This document shows positions 39,838 through 48,258 of a DNA stretch of 51,491 nt, piece by piece. The notes beneath the pieces were generated by a model that saw nothing but the letters and a program-made list of their open reading frames with translations, did no database searches and had not been told where the DNA came from. Location: positions 1 to 51,491 of the forward strand of contig NZ_BAGJ01000181.1 of the NCBI RefSeq assembly GCF_000308775.1, in the 5' to 3' direction. Position 1 is the stretch's first letter. The number at the start of each line of letters is the position of its first letter. Position numbers and translations under genes: made by a program. This DNA comes from Nocardia testacea NBRC 100365. GTDB taxonomy: Bacteria > Actinomycetota > Actinomycetes > Mycobacteriales > Mycobacteriaceae.

Positions 39838-40641
39838 ATGGCCGATCTGGACGCGTTGCTCCGCGACCTCGCCGCGGAAGGCGCCGAGCTCGAGGCCCTG
39901 GTCGCCGGACTGACGGAGCCGGACTGGGCCCGGCCCACCCCGGCGGCCGGCTGGACCGTCGCCCATCAGATCGGACATCTCGCCTGGACCGACGAGGTGG
40001 CCGCGCTGGCCGCCACCGACGCCGCGACCGGCGGCAGCGCCTTCACCGACCTGCTGACCGCGGCTGCGGCCCGGGTGGCGACCTTCGTCGACGACGCCGC
40101 CGCCGAAGCCGCCGCGACCCCGCCCGCGGAGCTTCTCCAACGCTGGCGGCGCGGCCGGACCGAACTCGCCGCGGCATTGCGCGCGGTCCCCGCGGACGCG
40201 AAGGTGCCGTGGTTCGGACCGCCCATGCGCCCCGGGTCGATGGCCACCGCCCGGCTCATGGAGACCTGGGCACACGGCCAAGATGTCGCCGACGCGCTCG
40301 GGGTCCACCGCGAACCCACCGACCGGCTCCGGTCGGTGGCCCATATCGGTGTGCGCACCCGGGATTTCGCCTACACGCTTCGGGAGCTGCCGGTACCCGG
40401 CACGGAGTTCCGGGTCGAGCTGCGCGCGCCCTCGGGCGAGCTCTGGGCATGGGGGCCGGCGGAGGCCGGCGAACGGGTCACCGGGCCGGCGCTCGACTTC
40501 TGCCTCCTGGTGACCCAGCGCCGGCATCCCGACGATCTGGCGCTGCGGACCACGGGCGCGGAAGCCGCGCGGTGGCTGACCATCGCCCAGGCTTTCGCGG
40601 GCCCACCGGGCACCGGCCGGGAACCGACCCGGAAGGACTGA
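39838..40641 (+). CDS. TIGR03084-family metal-binding protein (DinB/MDMPI-like)
   Basis: This 267-residue protein matches the TIGR03084 family, related to the mycothiol-dependent maleylpyruvate isomerases and DinB-like four-helix bundles. The N-terminal domain has the conserved TPAAGWTVAHQIGHLAWTDE, with a metal-ligand-type histidine in HQIGHL, and a second histidine region METWAHGQDVADALG. The C-terminal domain has LDFCLLVTQRRHPDDL. The reaction is unknown. The ATG at 39838 follows GAGGGAACC; an ATG at 39826 four codons upstream is possible. The 12-bp-arm palindrome upstream suggests control by a TetR-type regulator encoded elsewhere. Confidence 0.85.
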   Translation: MADLDALLRDLAAEGAELEALVAGLTEPDWARPTPAAGWTVAHQIGHLAWTDEVAALAATDAATGGSAFTDLLTAAAARVATFVDDAAAEAAATPPAELLQRWRRGRTELAAALRAVPADAKVPWFGPPMRPGSMATARLMETWAHGQDVADALGVHREPTDRLRSVAHIGVRTRDFAYTLRELPVPGTEFRVELRAPSGELWAWGPAEAGERVTGPALDFCLLVTQRRHPDDLALRTTGAEAARWLTIAQAFAGPPGTGREPTRKD

Positions 40642-40968
40642 CAGGGCCGGCGAGCGTCACACCAGGTTCCCGGGACAGTCGGACATCGTTGGCCGGATAG
40701 CTCATCACGGCAATCGAGTACAGCGCCCGCCGGCGGGTGATAGGTACCCCCTGGGCGGTTCGTGAAACCCGCCGGTGGTCGCTGATCGGCACCGCCGTTC
40801 GCACCGGCCCGGCGCGGCTTTGACGCGCGTCTCGAGTGTTCAGGGCACTTGTTCTCCGACCCGCCCGGCCTCACCGGCTCTGATACGCTCGCCGGACGTT
40901 TCGGCGCTGTGTCACATCTGCGCCGCGCGGCTATCGAATCCCCCTCGGCCTTAAATAAACCGGAAAGC

Positions 40969-40974
40969 TATAGT
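40969..40974 (+). promoter_or_regulatory. Candidate -10 element of the SRPBCC gene
   Basis: TATAGT lies 33 bases before the GTG at 41007, in an AT-rich patch (TTAAATAAACCGGAAAGC). No good -35 box is seen. The preceding gap 40642-40968 (about 330 bases) shows no gene; the open frames there lack ribosome binding sites. Confidence 0.35.
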
Positions 40975-41006
40975 ACTTTTATCGGGCAGCCGTGGAGGGA
41001 GGGCCC

Positions 41007-41477
41007 GTGGGCTTCATCAAATACGCGAGCGACGTAACGGCGCCGATCACCGTTGCCTTCGCCTACGCCGACGATCCCCTGTCCATCCCGAACTGGATGG
41101 CGGGAGCCGCCGAGATCACCCGGTGTGGTGATCCGGAAGGCGGTATCGGGGCGAAGTACGAGATCGGTTACCGGCTCGGGCCCTGGCATCCCGTCCTCCA
41201 CTGCGAGGTCACCGAGCACCGCCAGGACGCGGTGCTGGGTTACGCCCTGACCGGTCCCTTCACCGCCCGGCTGACACTCCGATTCGACCCGCTCGGCCGC
41301 GGCCGCTCGGTGCTCACCTCCGAACTCGACTTCCCCGCTTCCACGGGATTCGCCGCGGCGCTGCGCGAGCGGCCACGCGCCGCACTGCTACGCCGGGCAC
41401 TGCGGCGCAGCGAATCCCGATTGCGCAGGGCGATAGAGGAATTCCACGGTACCGATCTTGTCGGCCGACTTGCGTAG
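41007..41477 (+). CDS. SRPBCC-family (START/polyketide cyclase-like) protein
   Basis: This 156-residue protein has the SRPBCC pattern: an opening beta-strand with the APITVAFAYADDPLSIPNWM helix-loop, EGGIGAKYEIGYRLGPW, and alternating strands through ALTGPFTARLTLRFDPL, ending in a long C-terminal helix (LRRALRRSESRLRRAIEEF). The fold forms a hydrophobic pocket for lipids or polyketides; no catalytic role is evident. The GTG at 41007 has GGAGGGAGGG upstream; an ATG-free longer start is unlikely. rnhA follows nine bases after its stop, so they probably form an operon. Confidence 0.8.
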   Translation: MGFIKYASDVTAPITVAFAYADDPLSIPNWMAGAAEITRCGDPEGGIGAKYEIGYRLGPWHPVLHCEVTEHRQDAVLGYALTGPFTARLTLRFDPLGRGRSVLTSELDFPASTGFAAALRERPRAALLRRALRRSESRLRRAIEEFHGTDLVGRLA

Positions 41478-41486
41478 GGTACTGCC

Positions 41487-42050
41487 ATGATCATCGTGAG
41501 TACCGACGGATCGTGCCTGCGCAACCCCGGCGGGGCGATCGGCTGGGCGTGGGTGGACCACGCGGGTGGCGCGGAAAGCGGCGGCGCGGCATCGGGTACC
41601 AATCAGATCGCCGAGTTACGTGCCGTCCTGGAGGCGATCCGGGCACATCCCGGCACGGATCCGCTGCTGATCGAGAGCGATTCCCTGTACGCGATCAAAT
41701 GCGCGTCCGAATGGCTGCCGAACTGGCGCAACAACGGCTGGCGCACCTCGAACGGGTCCGCGGTCAAGAACGTCGAACTCATCCGGGAAATAGACCATGC
41801 CATCGCGGGCCGTCCCGGCCCGGTGCGGTTCCGCTGGGTGCGCGGACATGTCGGTAACTATTTCAACGAACAGGCCGATGCACTGGCCGGAGCCGCCGCG
41901 CGTAAGGCCGCGGCCACGTCGACCGTGGCCACCCGGACCGTCAACCGCGTCGCCCCCGAAACCTCCGCGGCAGCAGGGAAGGCTGCGGAACCGGCGGTCG
42001 TACCGACCGCCGACTACGCGACAACGGCGCAGGCGCTCCACCTGTTCTGA
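41487..42050 (+). CDS. rnhA: Ribonuclease HI
   Basis: This 187-residue protein is a type I RNase H, which cuts the RNA strand of RNA-DNA hybrids. The four catalytic acidic residues fit: D7 in STDGSCLRNPGG, E43 in NQIAELRAVLEA, D65 in LIESDSLYAI and D131 in NEQADALAG, together with His121 in VRGHVG. The catalytic domain ends near residue 137. The remaining 50 residues are an Ala/Thr-rich tail with no known domain. The ATG at 41487 is preceded by the stop of the SRPBCC gene nine bases upstream. Confidence 0.92.
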   Translation: MIIVSTDGSCLRNPGGAIGWAWVDHAGGAESGGAASGTNQIAELRAVLEAIRAHPGTDPLLIESDSLYAIKCASEWLPNWRNNGWRTSNGSAVKNVELIREIDHAIAGRPGPVRFRWVRGHVGNYFNEQADALAGAAARKAAATSTVATRTVNRVAPETSAAAGKAAEPAVVPTADYATTAQALHLF

Positions 42051-42277
42051 ATCCCGTCCGGGATCGGAGCGCCCGCGCTGTTGTCGTCGTAGAACTGCTG
42101 GATCCGGATACCAACCGAATAGCCTCCGGCGGTGGTGGCTCGACCCACCGCCGGGGGCGCCCGGGTTGCGTTTTCTGCTTCTACCTCGACGTATTCGGAA
42201 TCCGTAACCTCTGGTCCGCAACCGATTCTCGATATTCCGGGCTCCGGCGTGCCCGAGATGCGCCCACGAACGTGCAC
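42014..42277 (-). CDS. Possible small protein, antisense-overlapping the end of rnhA
   Basis: From a GTG at 42277 this frame encodes 87 residues, with the reasonably protein-like C-terminal part SVGIRIQQFYDDNSAGAP and mixed but mainly GC-ending codons. It would overlap the last 37 bases of rnhA. No ribosome binding site is clear and no family is recognised. It lies downstream of the 25-residue microprotein on the same strand. The alternative is that 42051-42291 is simply non-coding. Confidence 0.3.
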   Translation of the reverse strand: MHVRGRISGTPEPGISRIGCGPEVTDSEYVEVEAENATRAPPAVGRATTAGGYSVGIRIQQFYDDNSAGAPIPDGIQNRWSACAVVA

Positions 42278-42291
42278 ATGTTGGGATGGGA

Positions 42292-42369
42292 TCACACTCG
42301 AAAGAGCGCGATTGTCAGCCAGGTCAGTGCGACGACGAGCAAGAGCAGGACAATATCGGCGCCGGTCAC
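42292..42369 (-). CDS. Twenty-five-residue membrane microprotein coupled to the resolvase-like gene
   Basis: A GTG at 42369 opens a 25-codon frame (VTGADIVLLLLVVALTWLTI.. then ALFRV, stop 42292-42294). Almost the whole product is one hydrophobic helix with a short polar start and a basic end, as in small regulatory or toxin-like membrane peptides. Its start overlaps the TGA of the upstream 102-residue gene in the sequence GTGA, so it would be translated by coupling. No other start signal is seen. Confidence 0.5.
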   Translation of the reverse strand: MTGADIVLLLLVVALTWLTIALFRV

Positions 42370-42674
42370 GGTTCGACCACCGGCCAGCGATGCCCTCGCG
42401 GATAGACCTGCATTGGAGTGACGAGCTCAGCGATATCGGTAATCGCGTGACGCACAGCGTCGGCGTGCTCGAAGGATGGGACCACGACCGCAGTTGCACC
42501 ATGTTCCATGACAGAGCCGAACAAAATCAGTGCGGTTGCCAGCGGCCCTGTATCGAGGCGGACCGTCCACACCAGTCGGAATCCGTGCTGCTCCGCGACC
42601 CGATAGACGTCCACCCCATCCCCCTGTACATCCCTGCGGATCAACGCGATAGCCCTCGGCTGTTCGCCGGTCAT
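42366..42674 (-). CDS. Small resolvase-N-like protein divergent from an XRE regulator
   Basis: This 102-residue protein starts MTGEQPRAIALIRRDVQG and continues with VDVYRVAEQHGFRLVWTVRL and HGATAVVVPSFEHADAV. The alternation resembles the alpha/beta N-terminal domain of serine resolvases (YVRVS.., then a helix, then AVVV..D), but a catalytic serine in the usual position is not seen, and no DNA-binding domain follows. Similar small proteins accompany XRE regulators in Nocardia and Streptomyces, from memory. The ATG at 42674 has AGGGGTGC upstream. It is divergent from the XRE gene at 42838 and coupled to the microprotein at 42292. Confidence 0.6.
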   Translation of the reverse strand: MTGEQPRAIALIRRDVQGDGVDVYRVAEQHGFRLVWTVRLDTGPLATALILFGSVMEHGATAVVVPSFEHADAVRHAITDIAELVTPMQVYPRGHRWPVVEP

Positions 42675-42837
42675 CGTGCACCCCTGCTTCCCGACCCTGC
42701 ATTGGAGTTCACTCGACGCCGGGGAGTCGGGTCGACCCGGCGGCGGGTGCGGGTTTCAGGTTCAACTCAGTGACTGCTGTGAAGTACCAAGGGTTTTTGT
42801 CATGCTGTTGTCAGGGGCCGAGACAGGATGGGGATCG

Positions 42838-44037
42838 ATGAGCACAGAGGTGGGCGTCGGCCAACGCGTGGCGGAGATGCGAAAACTGGTGGGTTGGTCG
42901 CAGCCGCGGCTTGCCACGGAAGCGCACGTATCGGTGTCACTGGTACGCGCCGTAGAACAGGGCCGAGCGCCGGCCGGCGCGGCATTCGTAGCGTGCTGCG
43001 CGCGAGCTCTGAAGGTGGCGCCCGCCGAGCTTTTGGGACAGCCTTATCCCCGGACCACGACCGAACAGAGCGATGTTGCCGCGGGTATCGCTGTGATCCG
43101 TCTCGAGCTCGCGGCGCATGATCTCCCGGCGACCGGAGTGGTGCCGCGACCGTTCGCGGCGATCGTTGCGGACGTCGCCCAGATACGAAAGCACCGCCGG
43201 GAAACGAACTTCTACCGGCTGTCCAGCGACCTACCCGCACTCCTGACCGAGGTCCGAGCCTTGGTCCACGGCACACAGGGCCGGGAACGTGAGAAAGGCT
43301 TCCTGCTGCTGTGCGAGCTGTACACCTCGTCGCGAAGTCTGGCGCACAAGCTCGGGTACACCGATCTTGCGACGCTGGTTGTCGAGCGCATGGCGTGGGC
43401 TGCGGCCCACTCCGGGTCACGCCTGTGGATGGCCTGTGCGCAGTTCCACCGGGCATCGGTGCTGACCTCGGCAGGCGACTGGAACACTGCTGCGGCCTAC
43501 CTCGACCAATGCCGCCACGACCTCGAGCCGAAGGTAGCGGGTACGGACCCCGAAAGCCTCATTTCCTGGGGAACCCTTCACCTGCAATCCGGACTTGCCG
43601 CGGCCCGCTCGGGAAATCGCGATTCCGCAGACGCCCACCTGGCAGAAGCACAGTCGACGGCCGCGCGTGTCGGTACCCGTGACTTTCATGACCCGGTGAT
43701 GAACTTCGGCCGGGCGAATACGGAAATCTGGTCGGTCGGTCTTGCGGTTGAAATGCTCGACGGAACCGAGGCGATCAAGCGGGGCGAGAAGCTGGTCCTC
43801 CCCGCGAATACTCCGAAATCTCGAGCCGGGCACCTCTATATCGATCTCAGTCGCGCGTTCCTGCTGCACGGCGACCGGACCAAGACCCTCGATGCACTCA
43901 ACACCGCCCGCAAGATCGCACCGACTCAGACCCGATACCACCCGATGGTGCACGACACCGTTCGTGTACTGGCGCGACAGGAAGCACGCAGCACCGAAAG
44001 CCTGCGTGGTTTCGCGGCGTGGTGCGGTGTGGGATAG
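42838..44037 (+). CDS. XRE-family transcriptional regulator with TPR-like repeats
   Basis: From the ATG at 42838 the protein has about 399 residues. An N-terminal XRE helix-turn-helix covers 6-66 (GQRVAEMRKLVGWSQPRLATEA..SVSLVRAVEQGRAPAG). The remaining 330 residues are helical with TPR-like pairs, for example LVVERMAWAAAHSGSRLWMA, AGDWNTAAAYLDQCRHDL and LHLQSGLAAARSGNRDSADAHLAEAQ. This is the layout of actinobacterial regulators that sense a peptide or small ligand through the TPR part. A longer start at 42802 is possible (AAGGG upstream). It is divergent from the resolvase-like gene, and an excellent terminator follows. Its codon use is less GC-biased than its neighbours, which hints at transfer. 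Confidence 0.82.
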   Translation: MSTEVGVGQRVAEMRKLVGWSQPRLATEAHVSVSLVRAVEQGRAPAGAAFVACCARALKVAPAELLGQPYPRTTTEQSDVAAGIAVIRLELAAHDLPATGVVPRPFAAIVADVAQIRKHRRETNFYRLSSDLPALLTEVRALVHGTQGREREKGFLLLCELYTSSRSLAHKLGYTDLATLVVERMAWAAAHSGSRLWMACAQFHRASVLTSAGDWNTAAAYLDQCRHDLEPKVAGTDPESLISWGTLHLQSGLAAARSGNRDSADAHLAEAQSTAARVGTRDFHDPVMNFGRANTEIWSVGLAVEMLDGTEAIKRGEKLVLPANTPKSRAGHLYIDLSRAFLLHGDRTKTLDALNTARKIAPTQTRYHPMVHDTVRVLARQEARSTESLRGFAAWCGVG

Positions 44038-44120
44038 GTCAGTGATCAAGTTTCTCGCATGCCAACCGCGCATCGCGCCGAATCACCGGCGTCGGCGCTG
44101 CGTCGTGTCCACCCGGAGAT

Positions 44121-44154
44121 GACAGGGTGACGCCCCGGAGGGCGTCACCCTGTC
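44121..44154. terminator. Bidirectional terminator with a 15-bp perfect stem
   Basis: GACAGGGTGACGCCC (44121-44135) pairs perfectly with GGGCGTCACCCTGTC (44140-44154) around the tetraloop CGGA. It lies between the convergent XRE gene and the last gene of the mce operon, 12 bases from the latter, and probably ends both transcripts. Confidence 0.85.
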
Positions 44155-44165
44155 TCTGGTTCGAT

Positions 44166-44792
44166 TCAGTTACCCGGCTGCGGGGCCGGCTGCGCGCCTT
44201 CGGGGGCGGCCGGCGCGGGACCGGCGGGCGCGGGCTGTCCGCCCTGGCCACCGACACCGGCGAGCATGGCCAGCTCCCACTGGTTCACGATCCAGCGGTC
44301 GCCGTCCTTCTCCAGACTCGCGGTCACCGCGATGTCCTGGCGCTTCGGCTCAGGGGTCACCGAATTCGTCTTCATCAGTCCGATATTCACGAGCACCTTG
44401 GCGGATTTCTCGTCACCGGACTGGAAACCGCAGGTCGCCTCGTCGACCCAGGATTTCACCTTGGATTCGGTGAGCAGCTGGCGCAGAACATCCCAGTTCT
44501 GTTCGAGCGAGGACACCACATTGTCGGTGGCCCCGTCCTTCATCGCCTGCATGAATCCGTCCAGGTCGCCCTGGTAGTCGTAGGTGTTGGTCGCGCGGGC
44601 GAAATCGCAGGCGGCACGGGCGGACTGGTCCTGGGCGGCGAGTTCTCCGCGGTTCTGCTGGAACGCCCGGAAGTACACGACACCGGCGGCGACCAGCGCC
44701 ACCAGCACCACGCCCGCCACGAAGGCAACCACCACCGGCAGCAGTCCGGACTTGTCGCCGGTGTCCGGGGCCGCGGTCTCGTTCTTGGCCAT
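44166..44792 (-). CDS. Mce-associated membrane protein
   Basis: This 208-residue protein has a short polar N-terminus, one membrane helix at about 17-41 (LLPVVVAFVAGVVLVALVAAGVVYF), and an extracytoplasmic SnoaL/NTF2-like domain with ACDFARATNTYDYQGDLDGF, TCGFQSGDEKSAKVLVNI and DGDRWIVNQWEL. This is the layout of the Mas/OmamA proteins that stabilise Mce transporters in mycobacteria. Two cysteines (in AACDFA and ATCGFQ) may form a disulfide. The C-terminus is Pro/Ala/Gly-rich. The ATG at 44792 has AGGACT upstream. It is the last gene of the mce operon, 39 bases after the other Mce-associated gene. Confidence 0.88.
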   Translation of the reverse strand: MAKNETAAPDTGDKSGLLPVVVAFVAGVVLVALVAAGVVYFRAFQQNRGELAAQDQSARAACDFARATNTYDYQGDLDGFMQAMKDGATDNVVSSLEQNWDVLRQLLTESKVKSWVDEATCGFQSGDEKSAKVLVNIGLMKTNSVTPEPKRQDIAVTASLEKDGDRWIVNQWELAMLAGVGGQGGQPAPAGPAPAAPEGAQPAPQPGN

Positions 44793-44831
44793 AGCTTCGA
44801 GTCCTAACGTCTGTTCGTCTCGCGGCGGCAA

Positions 44832-45866
44832 CTACTGCTGCATCATCGGCGTATCGAAGTCGGCGACCAGCCAGGTGCCGTCGACCTTCTGCATGGAGAC
44901 ATTCGCGGCCACCTTGACCTGTCCCGGCCCCTGCTCCTGCGGCACGTTCGCGGTGGTGAACTGCTGGTCGATGACCAGCACCACCCGCGCCTCGTCACCG
45001 GAGCCGGATTCGTAACCGCACTGCACCCCCGTGGCGGTGGAGCTGACCTTGGATTCGGCGAACCGGGTCTTCAGGTCCGGCCCGATCTGCGATACCAGCT
45101 TCTTCCACTCACCGGTGGCGGATCGATCCAGGCGCTGGATGTAGTCGTCGGCCTTGTCGCCGGTGTAGGTCGCGAAATTGTTCCCGAAATCGCAGGCCGC
45201 CTTGGTGGCCGCGGCACGTCGGTCCAATTCGTCCTGCTTGTTCCCGGCGAGGAAGAAGAAGACCCCGACCGCGACCAGAGCGGCGACCAGCAGCACCGCG
45301 GCACCGATCAACGCGGGCAGCGGGAACGGTGAGCGGCGGGCGGCGGGCTTCGCGGCGGCGCCCGGGTCCTTCCCGGACTCCGGTTCCGCCTCGGTGGCTC
45401 CGGCCGGTTTCTTCGCGGTATCGGCCTTCCCAGCGGTCGCCTCCGCTTTGCTCAGCGCGACCGTGGCGCCGGAATCCGCTTCGTCCGGGGTACCGTCGCC
45501 GGCGTCCGGCGTCCCGGAGCCCGACTTGCCGACCACGACGGTCTCGTCGCCGGCCGCCGCAGGCTTGCCGATGACAACGGTCTCGTCATCGGCTCCGGAC
45601 CTGCTGGCCACGGCCGAATCGGCATCGGCGGGCGACTTCGTGGTTTCCCCGGCCGGTTCCGCGGCATCGACCTTCTCGGACCGCACCGTGGCATCGGGAT
45701 CACCGGCGTCCGCCGCGCCGGTATCGGTTTTGCTGTCGGCTGCTCCGCCGCCGGTCGCGGCGTCGGTCTCGTCTTTTCCGGAAGGGGCGTGCTCAGCCGC
45801 GGCGTCCGCTGGCACACCGGTGCCTTCCGGCTCCTGGGGATCGGAGACGGGTTTTTCTGAGGACAT
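44832..45866 (-). CDS. Mce-associated membrane protein with long acidic, repeat-containing cytoplasmic tail
   Basis: This 344-residue protein has a roughly 180-residue acidic, Ala/Asp/Thr-rich N-terminal region, one membrane helix at 186-207, and a C-terminal extracytoplasmic Mas-type domain (ACDFGNNFATYTGDKADDYI, VQCGYESGSGDEARVVLVI, DGTWLVADFDT). The N-terminal region contains near-identical motifs DDETVVIGK (93-101) and GDETVVVGK (106-114), and looser copies DATVRSEK (58-65) and GATVALSK (133-140). By topology the tail would be cytoplasmic. Such threonine motifs are typical of Ser/Thr-kinase targets, which is inference. It follows mceF by 134 bases; that gap contains a small hairpin CGGTCG-AAAA-CGACCG (45919-45934). 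Confidence 0.86.
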   Translation of the reverse strand: MSSEKPVSDPQEPEGTGVPADAAAEHAPSGKDETDAATGGGAADSKTDTGAADAGDPDATVRSEKVDAAEPAGETTKSPADADSAVASRSGADDETVVIGKPAAAGDETVVVGKSGSGTPDAGDGTPDEADSGATVALSKAEATAGKADTAKKPAGATEAEPESGKDPGAAAKPAARRSPFPLPALIGAAVLLVAALVAVGVFFFLAGNKQDELDRRAAATKAACDFGNNFATYTGDKADDYIQRLDRSATGEWKKLVSQIGPDLKTRFAESKVSSTATGVQCGYESGSGDEARVVLVIDQQFTTANVPQEQGPGQVKVAANVSMQKVDGTWLVADFDTPMMQQ

Positions 45867-46000
45867 CTGTACTGTTCACACCTTCCCGGCGCGGCTTGGC
45901 AAACGCGCCGTAATCTACCGGTCGAAAACGACCGCCGGGTGTGGCGGGCATCTCTGCGAGAGTATGCACCGTCGCACCCGGCGCGCGGCGACCGGACCTC

Positions 46001-47167
46001 CTACCGCACGGGCGGCAGCGTACGTTCGTTCGGATCCACCCCCGGCGGAATGGTGGCGCCGTTGTTCGGGATGTTCGGTCGCGGTGCGTTCACCGCGCCA
46101 CGGATCTGCTGACCCGGGCCGGGGCTGTCGCAGTAGTTCCACTTCGGCAGCGTGCCGTCCTGCACCACCTGGGTCTTCATCGGAGTGGACTGGTACTGGC
46201 AGTACGGCCGGAACCAGATATCGAGGATGGTGTGGAACTCGTTGTCGTGAGCGGGGACACCGAGCGCGGCGCCACCGATCTCGAGTGCCGGGAACAGCGC
46301 GGCCAGCGCGGGGGTGCGCAGCTGCGCCGCCCGGGTCACCGCGAGGAAATTGTTGGCCAGCGCGGTGATCGGGTCACTGGTGCTGTCGAGCGTGGCGGTC
46401 ACGCTCGCGAACTGTCCCGGGGCCTGGTCGAGCACATTGATCAGTTCGGCGTTGGCCTTGTTGAACTGATCGAACAGCACCCGCGAATTGGCGGTCAGCG
46501 TCCCCAGGTCCGGCTGGGCCTGGGAGGTGGTGCCCGCGATGGTGCGCAGATTGGCGATGAGGTGCGTGGTCTGCGGGAGCAGCGAATCCATCCCCGCGGT
46601 GACCAGGCTGACCCCTTCGATCAGCGAACGCAGCTGGTCGGGCCCACCGCTGAGCGCGATATCGAGCTCGTTCAGGATCACCGCGAAATGTTCCGGGTTC
46701 ACCTGGGCGATGAGGTCGCTGGAATTCTCCAGCACCGCCGAGATCGGAACCGGGGTGCTCACGCGCTCGGGATCGAAGGTGACCTCCGAACCGTCGGTCA
46801 GGTACGGGCCCTGGTCGGCGGCCGGCCGGAAATCGATGTACTGCTCACCGGCACCCGACAGCGCCTGTACGGCCACCTTGGTATCCACCGGAATGTCGTA
46901 GCGGGAATCGATCTCGGCTTTCGCCTGGATACCGGCGCCGTCGTCGACGAGCTGGAGATCGCTCACCTCGCCGACCCGGAAACCGCGCAGGGTGACATCG
47001 TTGCCGGGCTGCAGCCCACCGGACCGGTCCAGGTTCACGATGACGGTGTAGGTACTACGCAGCGGATTCACCCGCATGACGTTGACCAGCAGGTAGGTGC
47101 CGCCGATCAGCAGGGCCAGCACCAGTCCGATATTGGACAGCAGGATCTTGTTCTTGGACAACATCAC
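46001..47167 (-). CDS. mceF: MceF-type component of the Mce lipid importer
   Basis: This 388-residue protein has an N-terminal membrane anchor (about 9-30, SNIGLVLALLIGGTYLLVNVM), an MCE/MlaD beta-barrel domain at about 37-115 (YTVIVNLDRSGGLQPGNDVTLRGFRVGEV), a long helical region, and a Pro/Asn-rich C-terminus. Mce subunits form a hexameric tunnel for lipids across the cell envelope in mycobacteria; MceF is the last. Translation begins at GTG 47167 or ATG 47164, and the stop codon of mceE overlaps the start, so the genes are coupled. The C-terminal tail contains three Pro-rich segments ending NERTLPPVR. Confidence 0.93.
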   Translation of the reverse strand: MMLSKNKILLSNIGLVLALLIGGTYLLVNVMRVNPLRSTYTVIVNLDRSGGLQPGNDVTLRGFRVGEVSDLQLVDDGAGIQAKAEIDSRYDIPVDTKVAVQALSGAGEQYIDFRPAADQGPYLTDGSEVTFDPERVSTPVPISAVLENSSDLIAQVNPEHFAVILNELDIALSGGPDQLRSLIEGVSLVTAGMDSLLPQTTHLIANLRTIAGTTSQAQPDLGTLTANSRVLFDQFNKANAELINVLDQAPGQFASVTATLDSTSDPITALANNFLAVTRAAQLRTPALAALFPALEIGGAALGVPAHDNEFHTILDIWFRPYCQYQSTPMKTQVVQDGTLPKWNYCDSPGPGQQIRGAVNAPRPNIPNNGATIPPGVDPNERTLPPVR

Positions 47168-48258
47168 TGGCCTCCCACGCGGTACTGCACGACCTGGAGG
47201 ATCTGGAGCAGGCTGCCCGCGAAGTCCTGCAGATCGCGCACATCGTAGAAGTGGCTGGTGCCGGGCGCGGTCAGCATGGCGATATCGAGATTGGTGACAT
47301 TGACCTGGGCGGCCAGGCTGCTACCACGGAAGGTGGCGTTCACCGGACCCTTCAACTCGTGCAGGGCGTCCAGCAGCGCGCCGAAGTTGTCACCGGTGGC
47401 CGCGAGCGCCGCCATCAGATTGTTCAGGTTGTCCAGCGTCCCGGCCAGATCACCGCCGGTGGTGTTCGCGTAATCACCGAGCGCCGCGCTGGTGGTCGCG
47501 ATCTTGCCCAGCAGATCCCCGAGCGCCCGGTTGTTCTCCGCGATCGCGCCGATCATGTCCGGCAGCGTGTCGGCCACCTGACCGAGCTCGGTCCGCCGGG
47601 CGTCGAGAGTGTCGGCCAGCACATTGAATTCGCCCAGCACGCTGTCGATCTGCGCGGAGTTGGCATTGATACTCGAGACCACACCGGTGATCTCGTTGAC
47701 CAGATGCACCAGCTGATCGCTGCGCCCGCCGACGATCGAGTCGAGTTCGGTGCCCAGCCGGGTCAGATGGGCGATACCGCCGCCGTTGAACATCAGCGAT
47801 ACCGACAGCAGCAGTTCCTCCACCGTCGCACCGGCCGAGGTCTTCTCGATGGGCAGCGTATCGCCGTCGGTGAGCAATCGGCTGCCCTGTTCGGTGGGCG
47901 GTTTGGAGACCGCGATGAACACATCGCCGAGCGGGGTGGCCTGGCGTAGTTCGGCGGTGGTGCCCTCCGGGAGGTCGATATCCTTACGGATCTCCATATC
48001 GACGATGGCCTGGAAGTTCTTGGTCTCGATATTGGTGACCACACCGACATCGGAACCGCCGATCTTCACCTTGGCCTGGTCGGGCAGGTTCAGCGCGTTC
48101 TCGAACACCGCCTTCAGCGTGAAGGTGTCCCCGCCGATACCGGGTTTCGGCAGCGGGATGTCCTCCACGGTCAGACCGCATCCGGAGGCCAGCACCACCG
48201 TCCCGGCCGCGGCGAGGGCGGCCATGGCGCGGCGGGCCCGGCGGATCGTTCGCATCAT
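47164..48258 (-). CDS. mceE: MceE-type lipoprotein of the Mce lipid importer
   Basis: This 364-residue protein is the lipoprotein member of the Mce set (LprK/LprN-like). The signal peptide has basic residues RTIRRARRAM, a hydrophobic core and the lipobox VVLASGC, with the lipidated Cys27. The MCE domain follows at about 42-120 (FTLKAVFENALNLPDQAKVKIGG), then a long helical region rich in Asn, Leu and Asp that would form the tunnel, and a C-terminal segment ending VVQYRVGGQ. The start overlaps the mceD stop codon by four bases. Confidence 0.94.
   Translation of the reverse strand: MMRTIRRARRAMAALAAAGTVVLASGCGLTVEDIPLPKPGIGGDTFTLKAVFENALNLPDQAKVKIGGSDVGVVTNIETKNFQAIVDMEIRKDIDLPEGTTAELRQATPLGDVFIAVSKPPTEQGSRLLTDGDTLPIEKTSAGATVEELLLSVSLMFNGGGIAHLTRLGTELDSIVGGRSDQLVHLVNEITGVVSSINANSAQIDSVLGEFNVLADTLDARRTELGQVADTLPDMIGAIAENNRALGDLLGKIATTSAALGDYANTTGGDLAGTLDNLNNLMAALAATGDNFGALLDALHELKGPVNATFRGSSLAAQVNVTNLDIAMLTAPGTSHFYDVRDLQDFAGSLLQILQVVQYRVGGQ

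Noticed and set aside
40478..40804. Open frame of 108 codons on the minus strand
   Set aside because: Half of it is antisense to the TIGR03084 gene. The other half, in the gap after it, lacks a ribosome binding site and protein-like composition.
42366..42674. Functional serine recombinase
   Set aside because: The protein is too short, has no DNA-binding domain and no serine at the catalytic position, so it is described only as resolvase-N-like.
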